Shown: in pieces, positions 1 through 9,544 of the stretch | Position numbering within the stretch: position 1 is the stretch's first letter | Layout of the letters: each line of letters starts with the position of its first letter | Source of the DNA: Hymenobacter taeanensis | GTDB taxonomy: Bacteria > Bacteroidota > Bacteroidia > Cytophagales > Hymenobacteraceae | DNA length: 64,000 nt | NCBI RefSeq assembly: GCF_013137895.1 | Contig: NZ_CP053538.1 | Span: 3,627,001-3,691,000 of the forward strand | Direction of reading: 5' to 3' | Translations under genes and position numbers: made by a program | The notes under the pieces: model-generated | Databases searched by the model: none | Told to the model about the DNA's origin: nothing | What the model saw: only the letters and a program-made list of their open reading frames with translations

Positions 1-3000
1 TCCTGGCTTCTACCAGCGGACTGGTGATGAATGATGTAGTAACGGTGAGCAGCAGAGGAGGCAACTTCAATGATAAGAATGTAGCTTCTGGCAAAACGGT
101 AACGGCTGCTGTTAGTAAAGCCGGCGCCGATGCTGGCAACTATACCGCCAATAGTACGGCTACAGCTACGGCGGCCATCACTCCCAAAGCCATTACTCCG
201 GTATTCACAGCACAAAGCAAAACCTACGATGGCAACACAAATGCCACCATTCTAACCCGCAGCCTTGCCGGGCAGCTACCGGATGACGACGTAACCCTGA
301 CCGGTGGTTCGGCTACGTTTGATACCAAGGACGTGGGTGCTAATAAAACAGTAACGGCTAATGGCTTGGCACTCAGTGGCGCTGACAGGGGGAACTATAG
401 CGCCAGCGCTACCGCCACAACCACAGCAGCCATCACGGCTAAGCAGCTCACGGCTACAATTGTGGCCCAGAACAAAACCTACAACGGTAGCCCTGCGGCT
501 ACGGCTACTGGTTCGGTGCCTGATGCTGACCTCATTGATGGGGAAGCAGTAGGAGTTACAGTAAGCTACGCCGCATTCAACAACAAGAATGTTGGCGGTG
601 GTAAAACGGTGACGGCAACTGTAGCCTTGAGTGGCACCGCTTCTTCCAATTATAGCCTCACTTCCACAAGTGCCTCCACTACTGCTGCTATCACGCCCAA
701 GGCGTTGGAAATCGTCATCACGGCCGACAACAAAACCTATAATGGCAATGCAGATGCTACGGCTCATGCCACTATAGGTAGTGGCCTAGTGCAAGGTGAT
801 GCGGTACTGGTAGAAGCCACCCATGGGGCCTTTGATAACAAAAGCGTAGGCAACGGAAAACCTGTATGGGCTGATGTAAGCATAGCGGGCGGCGCCGATA
901 AGGGGAATTACTCTGCTAATGCTACAGCTTCCACTTCGGCAAACATCACGCCTTTGGCAGTTGTGGGTCACTTCACCGCCGAAAACAAAATCTATAACGC
1001 ATCAACCGCTGCCGCCGTCTTAACTCGTACGCTGACGGGCGTAATTGGTCAGGACGCGGTGGCCCTGGCAGGTGGTACGGCTACCTTCGCCGATAAAAAC
1101 GTGGGTGTTGACAAAATAGTGACCCTGGCCGATGCTACTCTTGATGGCGCCGATAAAGGCAACTACAGCCTGAGCTCGGTGGCTACTGCAACGGCCACCA
1201 TCGCTCGACTGGATATAACGGGCTCATTCGTTGCCAGCAACAAGGTGTATGATGGTAATACCGTTGCTACCGTTATCAGTCGGACTCCAAATGGGGTACT
1301 TGGTACCGATGCTGTAACGTTGATCAGCGGTACTGCCGCTTTCAACACTAAAGATGTAGCAAGCGGCAAAACAGTTGCGGCGAGCGGTATGACTCTGGGC
1401 GGTGCCCAGGCCGGCAACTATAACCTCACATCTGTGGGCAGCACAACGGCTGATATTACGCCGCGCCCTATTCAGGTAACAGCTACGGCAGGCCAAAGCA
1501 AGGTGTACGGCACCGTTGCTGATCCGCAACTGGCCTACACTATTGCCACCGGCTCTAAAGTGGCCGAGGACAGCTTCTCCGGGCAATTAGTGCGGGCTGA
1601 CGGTGAACAGGTAAAGACGTATGCTATTTCCCTCGGCACCCTCAGCCTTGGCACCAACTACGATCTGAGCCTGGCGCCCGGAGCTACGTTTGCCATTACC
1701 GCCAAGCCGCTAGTACCTGCTGTTCTGGCCAACAATAAGGTTTACAACAACAACACAACGGCGGCTATTTCCAGCCGGACCCTTACGGGGATTGTTGGTC
1801 AGGATGATGTGACGCTAACGGGCGGTACTGCCGCCTTTGGCGACAAAAACGCAGGTACGGGTAAAACGGTAACCGCCACCGGCCTGGCATTGTCAGGAAA
1901 CATGTCTGGTAACTACAGCCTGACAACGACCACCGCCACTACCACTGCCGATATCACGGCCCTGGGTATCACGGGCTCATTTACTGCCAATAGCAGAGTT
2001 TACAATGGTACGGTTGGCAGCACAATTGCCACTCGAAGCCTTAACAACGTGTTTGCGGGTGACGCGGTAACCCTGGCCGGTGGAACTGCCACCTATGCTG
2101 ATGCGAATGTTGGAACCGGTAAGCCGGTGACCGGCACCGGCTTTAGCCTGGCAGGAGCTCAGGCCGGCAACTACAGCCTCATGTCGGTGGCATCTACCTC
2201 CGCAGATATTACGCCGCTGGGTATTACGCCTTCCTTCACAGCGGCCAGCAGGATGTATGATGGTACCACTACTGCTACCATCCTGACCCGCTCACTAACT
2301 GGTGTACTCACCGCTGACGTGCCTAATGTGACCCTGACAGGAGGAACTGCTACCTTCTCTGATGAAAATGTAGGAGTTGACAAAGTGGTAACAGCTACTG
2401 GCTTTACATTGGCCGGAACAGCCGCCAGCAACTATAGCCTGACGACTACCAGCGCCACTACGAAGGCTACCATCACGCAGCAGACTGCTAATCCAGTAGC
2501 GGATACGTACTACACAGGCTCTAGCTTCTTCTGGACAACTGGTTCAAGCAGCTCTACGGCCACATTGAACTTAGTGGCTACCATTCGGAACAACCCCAAC
2601 TTCACCGGAGATATCCGGACAGCCAAAGCCTCGTTCTTTGTTCGGAACGGTACAACGCTGGTGCCCATCAATGGGGCGCAAAACCTGCCGGTGGGGCTGG
2701 TTAACCCCGGCGACCTAACGGTAGGAACCGCTGCAGCTAGTGTGCAATACAGTATCAGTAGCTCGGCCGCTATCCTGAATATTGCCGTAGTGGTAACCGG
2801 AAACTACAAGAGCATAGATAATTCAACGCTCGACAAAGAGGTAATGGTAGCAGCACCAACTCCTGGTGGCCTGATTGCGGGCGGTGGTAAGTTTGATGCC
2901 ACTGGCACTGCTGGCTACATTAAAGGCTCCTCTAGTTTTGCCTTCTATGTGCAATACAACAAGAGCCTGAAAAACCCACAGGGTGGTGCCGAAATTACGG

Positions 3001-3701
3001 TGAACAGCTACTACGACCGGAATGGCAAAGAAACGCCCGGTGTGTTGCACACCTATAAGCTGAAGAGCAACGCTATTTCTACTCTGGCTACTACCAACCC
3101 CACTGCACAATTCAGCAGCAAAGCCAACATTGCAGAAATTGTAGGTGGAGTTGCGCAAAGCATCGAAGGCAATTGCACCATGCAGTTGGATCTATTTGAT
3201 GGCATTGACAACCCAGCGGCAACGGAGAAGGTAGATCGACTAGCTATTACCGTGTACCGCAGCAGTGGTGGTGTCTGGTTCTCAAATAACTGGAACGGAA
3301 CGCAAACTCTACGGCGCGACTTGGGAGCAGGAGACGTAGTAACGGTAACCGGCTCTGGTACTAATACCACGACTCTCGCTACTACTAGCAGCAGCAAGCC
3401 AATGGTCCTGAGCGGGCCTACTCCAACGGCAGTACCCGAGAGCGGCCTGCTGGAAGTCTATCCTAACCCCATGACTGAACAGGGCACTATCCACTTCCGT
3501 ATGGTGCTGGGTGGTAAGGCGCAGGTGTATCTCTACAACAGCGCAGGTGGCCTGGTATCAACGCTCTTCAATGCTGAGGTAGAAGGTGGGCGTGCGTATG
3601 ATGTGAAGGTAAATGGCAGTGAGTTACCGAATGGGGTCTATTTCTGCCGCATGATTATGAATGGCAAAGTAGAGAACAAGCGCATCACCATCGCGCACTA
3701 A
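1..3701 (+). CDS. Secreted YDG/MBG-repeat protein with T9SS sorting domain (5' end outside window)
   Basis: The frame is open from base 1, and the first possible start (GTG at 24) lies inside a repeat, so the gene begins upstream. The visible part (over 1,225 residues) holds one partial and eight full repeats of about 80 residues. Each opens with a box such as KTYDGN or NKVYNN and closes with GNYS...ITP, as in the YDG family. One diverged unit at about residues 480-560 (SKVYGTVADPQL) fits the MBG family. Residues from about 815 form a separate region without a recognised family. The last 80 residues, starting VYPNPMTEQG, are a type A T9SS C-terminal sorting domain, so the protein should be exported across the outer membrane and anchored or released at the surface. 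A stalk or adhesin role is inferred from the architecture. A strong hairpin terminator follows. The gene converges with the DUF5916 gene. Confidence 0.9.
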   Translation, partial: LASTSGLVMNDVVTVSSRGGNFNDKNVASGKTVTAAVSKAGADAGNYTANSTATATAAITPKAITPVFTAQSKTYDGNTNATILTRSLAGQLPDDDVTLTGGSATFDTKDVGANKTVTANGLALSGADRGNYSASATATTTAAITAKQLTATIVAQNKTYNGSPAATATGSVPDADLIDGEAVGVTVSYAAFNNKNVGGGKTVTATVALSGTASSNYSLTSTSASTTAAITPKALEIVITADNKTYNGNADATAHATIGSGLVQGDAVLVEATHGAFDNKSVGNGKPVWADVSIAGGADKGNYSANATASTSANITPLAVVGHFTAENKIYNASTAAAVLTRTLTGVIGQDAVALAGGTATFADKNVGVDKIVTLADATLDGADKGNYSLSSVATATATIARLDITGSFVASNKVYDGNTVATVISRTPNGVLGTDAVTLISGTAAFNTKDVASGKTVAASGMTLGGAQAGNYNLTSVGSTTADITPRPIQVTATAGQSKVYGTVADPQLAYTIATGSKVAEDSFSGQLVRADGEQVKTYAISLGTLSLGTNYDLSLAPGATFAITAKPLVPAVLANNKVYNNNTTAAISSRTLTGIVGQDDVTLTGGTAAFGDKNAGTGKTVTATGLALSGNMSGNYSLTTTTATTTADITALGITGSFTANSRVYNGTVGSTIATRSLNNVFAGDAVTLAGGTATYADANVGTGKPVTGTGFSLAGAQAGNYSLMSVASTSADITPLGITPSFTAASRMYDGTTTATILTRSLTGVLTADVPNVTLTGGTATFSDENVGVDKVVTATGFTLAGTAASNYSLTTTSATTKATITQQTANPVADTYYTGSSFFWTTGSSSSTATLNLVATIRNNPNFTGDIRTAKASFFVRNGTTLVPINGAQNLPVGLVNPGDLTVGTAAASVQYSISSSAAILNIAVVVTGNYKSIDNSTLDKEVMVAAPTPGGLIAGGGKFDATGTAGYIKGSSSFAFYVQYNKSLKNPQGGAEITVNSYYDRNGKETPGVLHTYKLKSNAISTLATTNPTAQFSSKANIAEIVGGVAQSIEGNCTMQLDLFDGIDNPAATEKVDRLAITVYRSSGGVWFSNNWNGTQTLRRDLGAGDVVTVTGSGTNTTTLATTSSSKPMVLSGPTPTAVPESGLLEVYPNPMTEQGTIHFRMVLGGKAQVYLYNSAGGLVSTLFNAEVEGGRAYDVKVNGSELPNGVYFCRMIMNGKVENKRITIAH

Positions 3702-3728
3702 ACGCAGTTCTCTCTTACCTCTTCAACC

Positions 3729-3763
3729 AAAAAAGCCCCTGCTGTTTTAGCAGGGGCTTTTTG
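3729..3763. terminator. Bidirectional rho-independent terminator
   Basis: A perfect stem (AAAAAGCCCCTGCT, loop GTTTT, complementary arm) is flanked by A and T runs on both sides. It can therefore stop the repeat-protein gene on the plus strand and the convergent DUF5916 gene on the minus strand. Confidence 0.9.
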
Positions 3764-3806
3764 TTCTATAACGTGCTGCTAAGCCAGTACGGCAGCAGCT
3801 GGGCAG

Positions 3807-6368
3807 TTACCGCTTCTTTCGGAAGCTCAGATAGTCGAGGTAATAGAGTACTTTCACTGATAAGGAGTTATTGTGGGGCGTGTTAATGGTGTTGTTGAAG
3901 TTATCGAAGTAAAGAGGTGTTGCCTGTTCAGCGAGCAGGTAGGTAGAGCCGGCGTTCTTCCAGACGATGCTCACCTGCGAGCCGGGCGCGAACCACCACG
4001 AGTACACGGCATCCACGTTGAAGGCGTTGTAGGTATTGTCGCGGTTGCGCTGGTAGGCCACTAGTTTCTCTTCACCATTGGGGCCCAGCTGGGAGAAATC
4101 GGCGTAGCGCACGTTGCTGGTGTAGTGGCGCGTGCGCAGCGTAAACGACATGCGGTTAGTGAAGGTGTAGGCCACGGATACCACATTGGAAACGGTGGCT
4201 ACATCGCGGCGGCCGAGGATGACCTGGCCTAGGAAAGGCTTGTCGAGCGGCTCACTGGCACTCATGCCGCCGTTTACGTAACCAATCTGGTTATTCACTA
4301 GGCTCCAGTCGAGGCTATAGCGGAAGGTGAGGTGGTCGTTGACGCGGTAGCGGGGGTAGAAGCCAGCACTGTACTTCACGCGCCGCTCCCGGGGCAAACG
4401 CTCATCCAGGGCAAAAGTGCGGTTGCCAAGGTTCCAGCCGTACGAGAACTTCTTGCGCGTATCGGAATTGACGAACACCACGATGCCGGTGTTGCCGGGC
4501 ACCCGCACGTAGTACTGGCCTAGCGGAAACGTGCGGGGCTCATAGAAATCGTGGGTGGTGGGGTTGGTGTCGAAGTCGTACCCCACCTGCAGGAAGCTCT
4601 TGGTGAAGGTGGTGTTGAAGCCCGTGTAGAAGCTCATGTTCTGGTAGAGCGTAGGCCGGTACAAAAGCGAGTGGCTGGCCTGCGCGAAGAAGGACATGTT
4701 ATTCACCTTCCAGAACGGCTTGTACTTACGGTAGGCCACTTCCACCGACTGCGTGATATTGTTGTTGCCGAACAAGATGCCCAGGTCGTTGGGGTTGTAC
4801 GACGCCGACTCAATACCGTGGTTCAGGCCCCAGGTGAAGTTGCCGCTGATCTTGCCCACGCCCAGCGTATACTTGTAGCCATCCTGGTCGTCGATAGGCC
4901 TATCGGAGCCGAAAGCGGTGCCGCGCCGGCGCGAATACACCAGGCTGCCATCTACGGCGTAGGCATTTTTCTTGTTGGCAAAGCGGAACAGGCCGCCCGT
5001 TACGTTGGCATCGTAGGTGCTGCCGGCGCGGGTTACGTTGGTGTTGATGAGCGAAACGTAGGAGTTGTTCTTGAGGCTCTGGTCCAGCACCATAATGTTG
5101 TAGTTGCTGAAGGGCTGGGTTTTTACCTCGCGCTCCTGGCCGGTTTCGGTGTTGCGCAGGGTAGCATACACATCATTGCTGAGGGCATTGAAAAACCCAA
5201 TGCCTAGGCCACTCTTGGTGCGGCCCGAGACTTTGGTAGCGTTCAGCAAGCGGGTTTCGGCGGGGTTACGAATGATCTTCTCCGTAGCGCCCGCCTGCAC
5301 ACCGTAGAAGCCAATGGGCGTGGCCCCCACCCGCCGCGAGTAGAACAGGTTTCCCTTGTTAAACAGCTCGGTGCCCTCCGTAAAAAACTGCCGGTTCTCA
5401 TTAAACTGCACCTCAAAGGGGGAGAGGTTAAGCACCTGGTTGTCGCTCTGCACCTGCCCGAAGTCGGGTACCAGCGTAGCATCTAGCGTGAAGCTCTCGT
5501 TGATGCCCCACTTAATATCGGCGCCACCGTTGAAGCTGGTGGTGGTGCGGCGCGTGCCCTCCGCGTTTAGCGGGTTGTGGTTTACGTAGCTTGATACGTA
5601 GGGCGTGAGTGAGAGGCGCAGCGGTGGCTTAATATTGCGCACGCCGCGCAACTCACCCCACTGGTTCACGAAGCCGCTGGCGGCGGGCTTCACCTCATTC
5701 CAGAAATAGGCGGCGTTGTCGCGCTTGCGCTGGCGCATAAAGTTCAGGCCCCAGAGCTGCTCTTGCGCGTTGCTGAAGCGGATGGCCGAATACGGAATAC
5801 GCATTTCCGCCACCCAATCAGTACCCTGCAGAGAGGTGCTGCTTTCCCACACAGCATTCCAGTTGAAGTCTTCGCCGCCGGCTGGGGAGTAACGGGAATC
5901 AAGCTGCACGCCGCTGCTGGTTACAATGAAGCCGTAACCGTTCAGGTGGTCATTATAGGTATCGAGAAAGATGCCGAAGAAATCGGAGTTGCCGGTGTTG
6001 TCGCGCGCCGTTAGCTCCCGCGGGATGGAGTCGGGGGATACATCGTGCATGATGGCTCCCACGTAGATACTGGCGTCGTCGTAGAGCACGCGCACTTCAG
6101 TTTTCTGCTTTTCCGGTACGCCGGGGTTGGGGCGCTGCTGGGTGAAGCCCGTAGCAATGGGCGCCTGCTGCCACACGGCTTCATTGAGCACCCCATCCAG
6201 CTTAATAGCTTCCGTGATGCGCAGGGTTTGCAGCTGGCGCTTCGGGGCGGGAGAGGAGGCCCCGGTAGCAGCCGGGGGAGGGGTCGGGGTCTGGGCTTGA
6301 GCTAGGCCTAGGCCACTAGCCAGCCCCAGAAGCACAAATGAAAAACGCAGAATAGAGGTACGAGACAT
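3807..6368 (-). CDS. DUF5916 outer-membrane protein with CBM9-like domain
   Basis: An 853-residue protein with a signal peptide (about residues 1-25, ending GLAQAQ) and a proline-rich linker. A CBM9-like domain follows at about residues 45-235 (KLDGVLNEAVWQQAP, then YDDASIYVGAIMHD and DNTGNSDFFGIFLDTYNDH). The rest is the long DUF5916 region, rich in alternating aromatic and polar residues, expected to form an outer-membrane beta-barrel. The family is common in Bacteroidota, and its substrate is unknown; carbohydrate binding by the N-terminal domain is a family inference. The gene stands alone, converges with the repeat-protein gene and shares its terminator. The ATG at 6366-6368 gives a clean signal peptide. 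Confidence 0.88.
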   Translation of the reverse strand: MSRTSILRFSFVLLGLASGLGLAQAQTPTPPPAATGASSPAPKRQLQTLRITEAIKLDGVLNEAVWQQAPIATGFTQQRPNPGVPEKQKTEVRVLYDDASIYVGAIMHDVSPDSIPRELTARDNTGNSDFFGIFLDTYNDHLNGYGFIVTSSGVQLDSRYSPAGGEDFNWNAVWESSTSLQGTDWVAEMRIPYSAIRFSNAQEQLWGLNFMRQRKRDNAAYFWNEVKPAASGFVNQWGELRGVRNIKPPLRLSLTPYVSSYVNHNPLNAEGTRRTTTSFNGGADIKWGINESFTLDATLVPDFGQVQSDNQVLNLSPFEVQFNENRQFFTEGTELFNKGNLFYSRRVGATPIGFYGVQAGATEKIIRNPAETRLLNATKVSGRTKSGLGIGFFNALSNDVYATLRNTETGQEREVKTQPFSNYNIMVLDQSLKNNSYVSLINTNVTRAGSTYDANVTGGLFRFANKKNAYAVDGSLVYSRRRGTAFGSDRPIDDQDGYKYTLGVGKISGNFTWGLNHGIESASYNPNDLGILFGNNNITQSVEVAYRKYKPFWKVNNMSFFAQASHSLLYRPTLYQNMSFYTGFNTTFTKSFLQVGYDFDTNPTTHDFYEPRTFPLGQYYVRVPGNTGIVVFVNSDTRKKFSYGWNLGNRTFALDERLPRERRVKYSAGFYPRYRVNDHLTFRYSLDWSLVNNQIGYVNGGMSASEPLDKPFLGQVILGRRDVATVSNVVSVAYTFTNRMSFTLRTRHYTSNVRYADFSQLGPNGEEKLVAYQRNRDNTYNAFNVDAVYSWWFAPGSQVSIVWKNAGSTYLLAEQATPLYFDNFNNTINTPHNNSLSVKVLYYLDYLSFRKKR

Positions 6369-6530
6369 AGCCTGGCGGTGTAAGGAAAGAGTCAGAATAA
6401 GAGGAGGGAGGCGAAAAATCGGGCAAGCGCGTGCCCGGCAGCAGCAAAAGCTGCGCTGTTATAGGGAGCAGGAAAGGGAGTACCGGCCGAACGAATATTC
6501 GTTACAGATGCCGTAGCAGACTCAGCTATA

Positions 6531-6552
6531 GAGACGTCATATTTCGCGTCTC
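6531..6552. repeat. Degenerate copy of short palindrome GAGACGCAAAATATTGCGTCTC
   Basis: A 22-base imperfect palindrome with arms GAGACG and CGTCTC around an AT-rich centre. Related copies lie at 6823-6847, 51429-51453 and 51524-51550, always in gene-free gaps, so this is one member of a short dispersed repeat family. Confidence 0.55.
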
Positions 6553-6675
6553 ACCGTGGCGCTATTGTACTTAATCGGTTAGCCTAGTGGCCGTTTGAAG
6601 GGAGGGGGTGTTGGTATTCCAGCTCCCAAAATTCTTCGGGCAGATAAAGAATATCCTGCTTGATCTGGCGTCCAG

Positions 6676-6765
6676 TTGTCGAAGCATCTCTACCCCTGGC
6701 TACTCAACTGGCCTAGGCCTCTGCAACGAAACAGTGGAGGGGCTTCGGCTGCACTCAGCATAACC
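6676..6765. repeat. REP-like inverted repeat, family A
   Basis: The left arm GTCGAAGCATCTCTACCCC and the right arm GGGGCTTCGGCTGC...CTCAGCATAAC face each other across about 45 bases. Related copies lie at 14911-15077, 51383-51420, 56654-56744 and 62875-62899. It fills part of the 569-base gap 6369-6937, where no gene is evident. Confidence 0.7.
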
Positions 6766-6822
6766 GTAATTAAATGACAGCCCACAGAACCTCAGCGCCC
6801 AAAGCGCAGAGCGGCTAACGCC

Positions 6823-6847
6823 AAGACGCAAAATATTGCGTCTCTAC
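6823..6847. repeat. Short palindrome AGACGCAAAATATTGCGTCT
   Basis: A near-perfect palindrome centred on AATATT, followed by CTACA. It is the best-conserved copy of the family also found at 6531-6552, 51429-51453 and 51524-51550. Confidence 0.6.
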
Positions 6848-6891
6848 ATCATCTAGTAGTATTAGAGACAGGCAGGATAGCTACCCGATAA

Positions 6892-6926
6892 AGGCGGAGC
6901 CTCTAGTTGCAGCTAGAGGCTCCGCA
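6892..6926 (-). terminator. Hairpin terminator of the sigma/anti-sigma/DUF4097 operon
   Basis: A 13-bp perfect stem GCGGAGCCTCTAG / CTAGAGGCTCCGC lies just after the stop of the 6938-7771 gene. On the minus strand it is followed by CCTTTATC, so the T tract is weak. Confidence 0.65.
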
Positions 6927-6937
6927 GGCTACTTCAC

Positions 6938-7771
6938 TCACTTAGCCTTTCTGATGTAGATGTTGCCGTTGAGGGTTTTCATCATAAACTCAGGGCCGCC
7001 GCCGTTAATTTTGCCGCTGGTCCAGCTGTCCACGCTCACGCGGTAGGTGCCGTCTTTGGCAGTGCGGGTTACTTTGGGGGCGTTGTTGTCCACGGCCAGG
7101 TCAAAGTCGCTGTAGATTTCGCCACGGTCTGACTTCAGTTTCAGGTCGGCTTTGGCTTTGGCCGGCAAGCTCACATCAATCTTGCCGTTCACGCTGGAGA
7201 AAGCCATGGGCACTCCGCTGGTGATGTCTTTGAAGTTGGTGATAATGTTGCCATTCACGGTGTTGAGCACGGCTGAGCCGGCTACGTCTTCGAGGGTGAT
7301 GGAGCCGTTGACGTTGGAGATTTCCAGCTCGCCGGCCACGTTTTGCACCGAGATGTTGCCCTCGTTTACGGTGCCAATCTGGAGGGAAAACTGCCGGGGT
7401 ACTTTAATCACGAAGTCAACCGGGTTCTGCCACGACTGCGTTTTGATGTACACGTGGTTGTCTTTTTCCTGAGCCGTCACATCGAGGCCATTCACCCGGG
7501 ATATGCGCCGCATACCACCCGGAGTGGGCTCATCAGAAGAGCCGGAAACCCGCCCGGCACCGCGGTTGGCTACGTCAATCACTACTTCCTTGCCGCTGGT
7601 GCCTTCTACCTTGATGGAGCCACCCACTAGTTTTAGGTGAAGCGTGCCAGGCTTGCCAGGCGAGCTGAGAGCCACGGTGAGTTGTTCTTTGCCAGCTTGT
7701 TGGGCCACCGTGGGCCGGACCCACGCCAAAGCGAGCAGGGTCAGGAGGGTTCTATAGAGGAGCTTGTTCAT
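6938..7771 (-). CDS. DUF4097-family (adhesin-like beta-solenoid) exported protein, copy 2
   Basis: A 277-residue protein with a signal peptide ending in TVAQQ. The body shows the repeating pattern of DUF4097: short strands with VNG turns (NVNGSITLEDV, TVNGNIITNF, SVNGKIDVSL, LNGNIYIRK) that predict a right-handed beta-solenoid. The biochemical function of the family is unknown. It is the last gene of the operon; its ATG overlaps the stop of the preceding DUF4097 gene by four bases, implying translational coupling. The two DUF4097 proteins are paralogues with the same VNG ladder. Their position behind a sigma/anti-sigma pair suggests a cell-envelope output or sensing role, which is inference. 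Confidence 0.85.
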   Translation of the reverse strand: MNKLLYRTLLTLLALAWVRPTVAQQAGKEQLTVALSSPGKPGTLHLKLVGGSIKVEGTSGKEVVIDVANRGAGRVSGSSDEPTPGGMRRISRVNGLDVTAQEKDNHVYIKTQSWQNPVDFVIKVPRQFSLQIGTVNEGNISVQNVAGELEISNVNGSITLEDVAGSAVLNTVNGNIITNFKDITSGVPMAFSSVNGKIDVSLPAKAKADLKLKSDRGEIYSDFDLAVDNNAPKVTRTAKDGTYRVSVDSWTSGKINGGGPEFMMKTLNGNIYIRKAK

Positions 7772-8667
7772 CGGGTTTGCTGTTTAATAGTGACGTTGCC
7801 GTTGAGGGTTTCGAAGCGGAAATCGGGGCCGCCCTTACCCAGCCGCACGGCCGTCTCTTTGCTGAGTTTGTATTTGATGCTCTGTCCATCGCGCTGCTGG
7901 TTTTGCGTCACGCGCGCTGGCAGTACCTCGGCCTTGGGGAAGTCGGTGAACATCTCCCCGTGCATGCTCTTGAAGTACAGGTCGCCGGATACGTTGGCGG
8001 GGTAGCTCACTAGAATGTTGCCATTGATGGTGTGGTAGGAAGCTGCTTTGGTGGGGGCCACGGCGTACGTGACGTTTACATCACCATTTACGGTGTGCGC
8101 CAGGGTGGCCTGCTGGGCATTGTTAATCGTGACCGGGCCATTCACATTGCGGGCCTGTAGCGGGCCGGTTACATCCTGCACCAGCATTTTACCCCCGTTC
8201 ACCGTAGAAGCGCGCACTTCCATACCGGCCGGTACTTTCACCACAAAATCAAACTGGTAGGAGTAGTGCGGGCGCTCATTAGTATTGTTCCAGCTATCCT
8301 TAAAGCGGCCGTTCTGCTGTCGGTCGCGGTTGGGGCGGGAGTCCTGAGGGCCGGCTACGTACAGCAGCACACTGTCGCCGTGCTGCTCAAAACCGGGCTG
8401 GGCTTCTTTCTTGCCCTGTTCCAGCAACTCGGCGCTAGGCGCTTTAATGGTCTTCGTGATTTCCACTACCACGGTCTTGCCGCTGTAGCCCTGCACCGTC
8501 ACGGAGCCGAAGATGTTGTAGAGGGCCAGCGTGCTGCTACCGGCACTGCCCGTGAGGGTAAATTCTTTGTTGATTTTCTCCGTGGCCTCGCGGTTCTGGG
8601 CTTTCAGAGAGCAGCTAGGCAGCCACAGTAGAGCCCAGATCAGGCTGAGTAGTAGGGGGCGTTTCAT
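7768..8667 (-). CDS. DUF4097-family putative lipoprotein, copy 1
   Basis: The frame opens further upstream at 8721. The ATG at 8665-8667 is preferred because it gives MKRPLLLSLIWALLWLPSC, a signal peptide ending in a lipobox-like LPSC, and a 299-residue protein. The body carries the DUF4097 ladder (STVNGGKMLVQD, NVNGPVTINN, TVNGDVNVTY, TINGNILVSY, LNGNVTIKQ). The product is probably exported and perhaps lipid-anchored; function unknown. The 5' end overlaps the anti-sigma gene by 53 bases and the 3' end overlaps the second DUF4097 gene by four, so all four genes of the operon overlap in series. Confidence 0.85.
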   Translation of the reverse strand: MKRPLLLSLIWALLWLPSCSLKAQNREATEKINKEFTLTGSAGSSTLALYNIFGSVTVQGYSGKTVVVEITKTIKAPSAELLEQGKKEAQPGFEQHGDSVLLYVAGPQDSRPNRDRQQNGRFKDSWNNTNERPHYSYQFDFVVKVPAGMEVRASTVNGGKMLVQDVTGPLQARNVNGPVTINNAQQATLAHTVNGDVNVTYAVAPTKAASYHTINGNILVSYPANVSGDLYFKSMHGEMFTDFPKAEVLPARVTQNQQRDGQSIKYKLSKETAVRLGKGGPDFRFETLNGNVTIKQQTR

Positions 8668-9544
8668 GATAGGTTGAGGGAGTAGAAGGTTGGGGAGCCT
8701 GGCCATCTGACAAGGACTCAATGCTTTGCTCGATTTTGTCTTTCACCTGCTCATTCAGGTTGTCCTGCTGGAGCAACTTGCGAAGAGGGCGCACCGAGCG
8801 GCGCTCCTGCAGGCGCACCATCACATCGGCCAGAGCCGATTGCACCAGGGGCGACTCCTGCAGAGGAAGGGAACGAACGAGGCCCTGGCGCACCATGGGG
8901 TCTTGGGAGAGCCCACTTAGTACCTCCAGCGAAGCGAGGCGCACGTTCACGTTGGGGTCTTGATTGAGGGTGCTGAGTAGGGCCGCTACCACCCGCTCAT
9001 TGCTGGGCGCCACCTCTTCGGCGTAGCTCACGGCCCGCAGGCGCTGCACCGCCGAGGGGTTGTTCAGCAGCGCCAGCACGTTGGTCTGGTGCACATCGTC
9101 CTCTGTGGCGGCGGGCATAGTGGTGGCGGGTTGCTGCACGGCCAGCTCGGACGTCTCCGGGCGGCCTTTCAATCCGTAGCCTGCCACTAGGCCTACAATG
9201 AGTAAGGCAAGGCTGTAGGCCAGGCGTACGGCATAGGCTGGTTGCCACCACTCGCGCACCCGCTCCAGTAGGCCACTCACCGACCACCGTTGCTTGCGTT
9301 GCTCCTCCACCTGAAACTCGGCCAGCATAGAGTAGAAGCGCGGGCGCATCTGCTCACTGGTTGCGGGCACGGGCAACTCGCCCATAGTGGTCCAGAGGGC
9401 CTGCACAGTGGCCAGCTCCTGCTGGCAACCCGGGCATTGGGTTAAGTGGGCTTCTACGGCTTGGTGCTGGGCGGCTGGTAAGGTGCCCGCCAACCAATCC
9501 ATCAGCTCCACTTGCACGCCCTCACAGTTCAACTTTGCTTCCAT
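8615..9544 (-). CDS. Zinc-finger anti-sigma factor with C-terminal HEAT repeats
   Basis: A 309-residue membrane protein. The N-terminus has the anti-sigma zinc-finger pattern H-x3-C-x2-C (HLTQCPGC, about residues 32-39, with an earlier Cys at 7). One transmembrane helix follows at about residues 105-125 (LAYSLALLIVGLVAGYGL). The C-terminal half (about 150-280) reads as HEAT-type helical repeats (LASLEVLSGLSQDP, VQSALADVMVRL). It should hold the co-encoded ECF sigma at the inner face of the membrane, with the HEAT domain outside as a sensor. The gene overlaps the sigma gene by 23 bases. HEAT repeats as the sensor part are less usual than the short tails of many anti-sigma factors. Confidence 0.85.
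   Translation of the reverse strand: MEAKLNCEGVQVELMDWLAGTLPAAQHQAVEAHLTQCPGCQQELATVQALWTTMGELPVPATSEQMRPRFYSMLAEFQVEEQRKQRWSVSGLLERVREWWQPAYAVRLAYSLALLIVGLVAGYGLKGRPETSELAVQQPATTMPAATEDDVHQTNVLALLNNPSAVQRLRAVSYAEEVAPSNERVVAALLSTLNQDPNVNVRLASLEVLSGLSQDPMVRQGLVRSLPLQESPLVQSALADVMVRLQERRSVRPLRKLLQQDNLNEQVKDKIEQSIESLSDGQAPQPSTPSTYHETPPTTQPDLGSTVAA

Noticed and set aside
6369-6937. Insertion sequence remnant
   Set aside because: Only short palindromes and REP-like arms are found; no transposase fragment in any frame and no target duplication seen.
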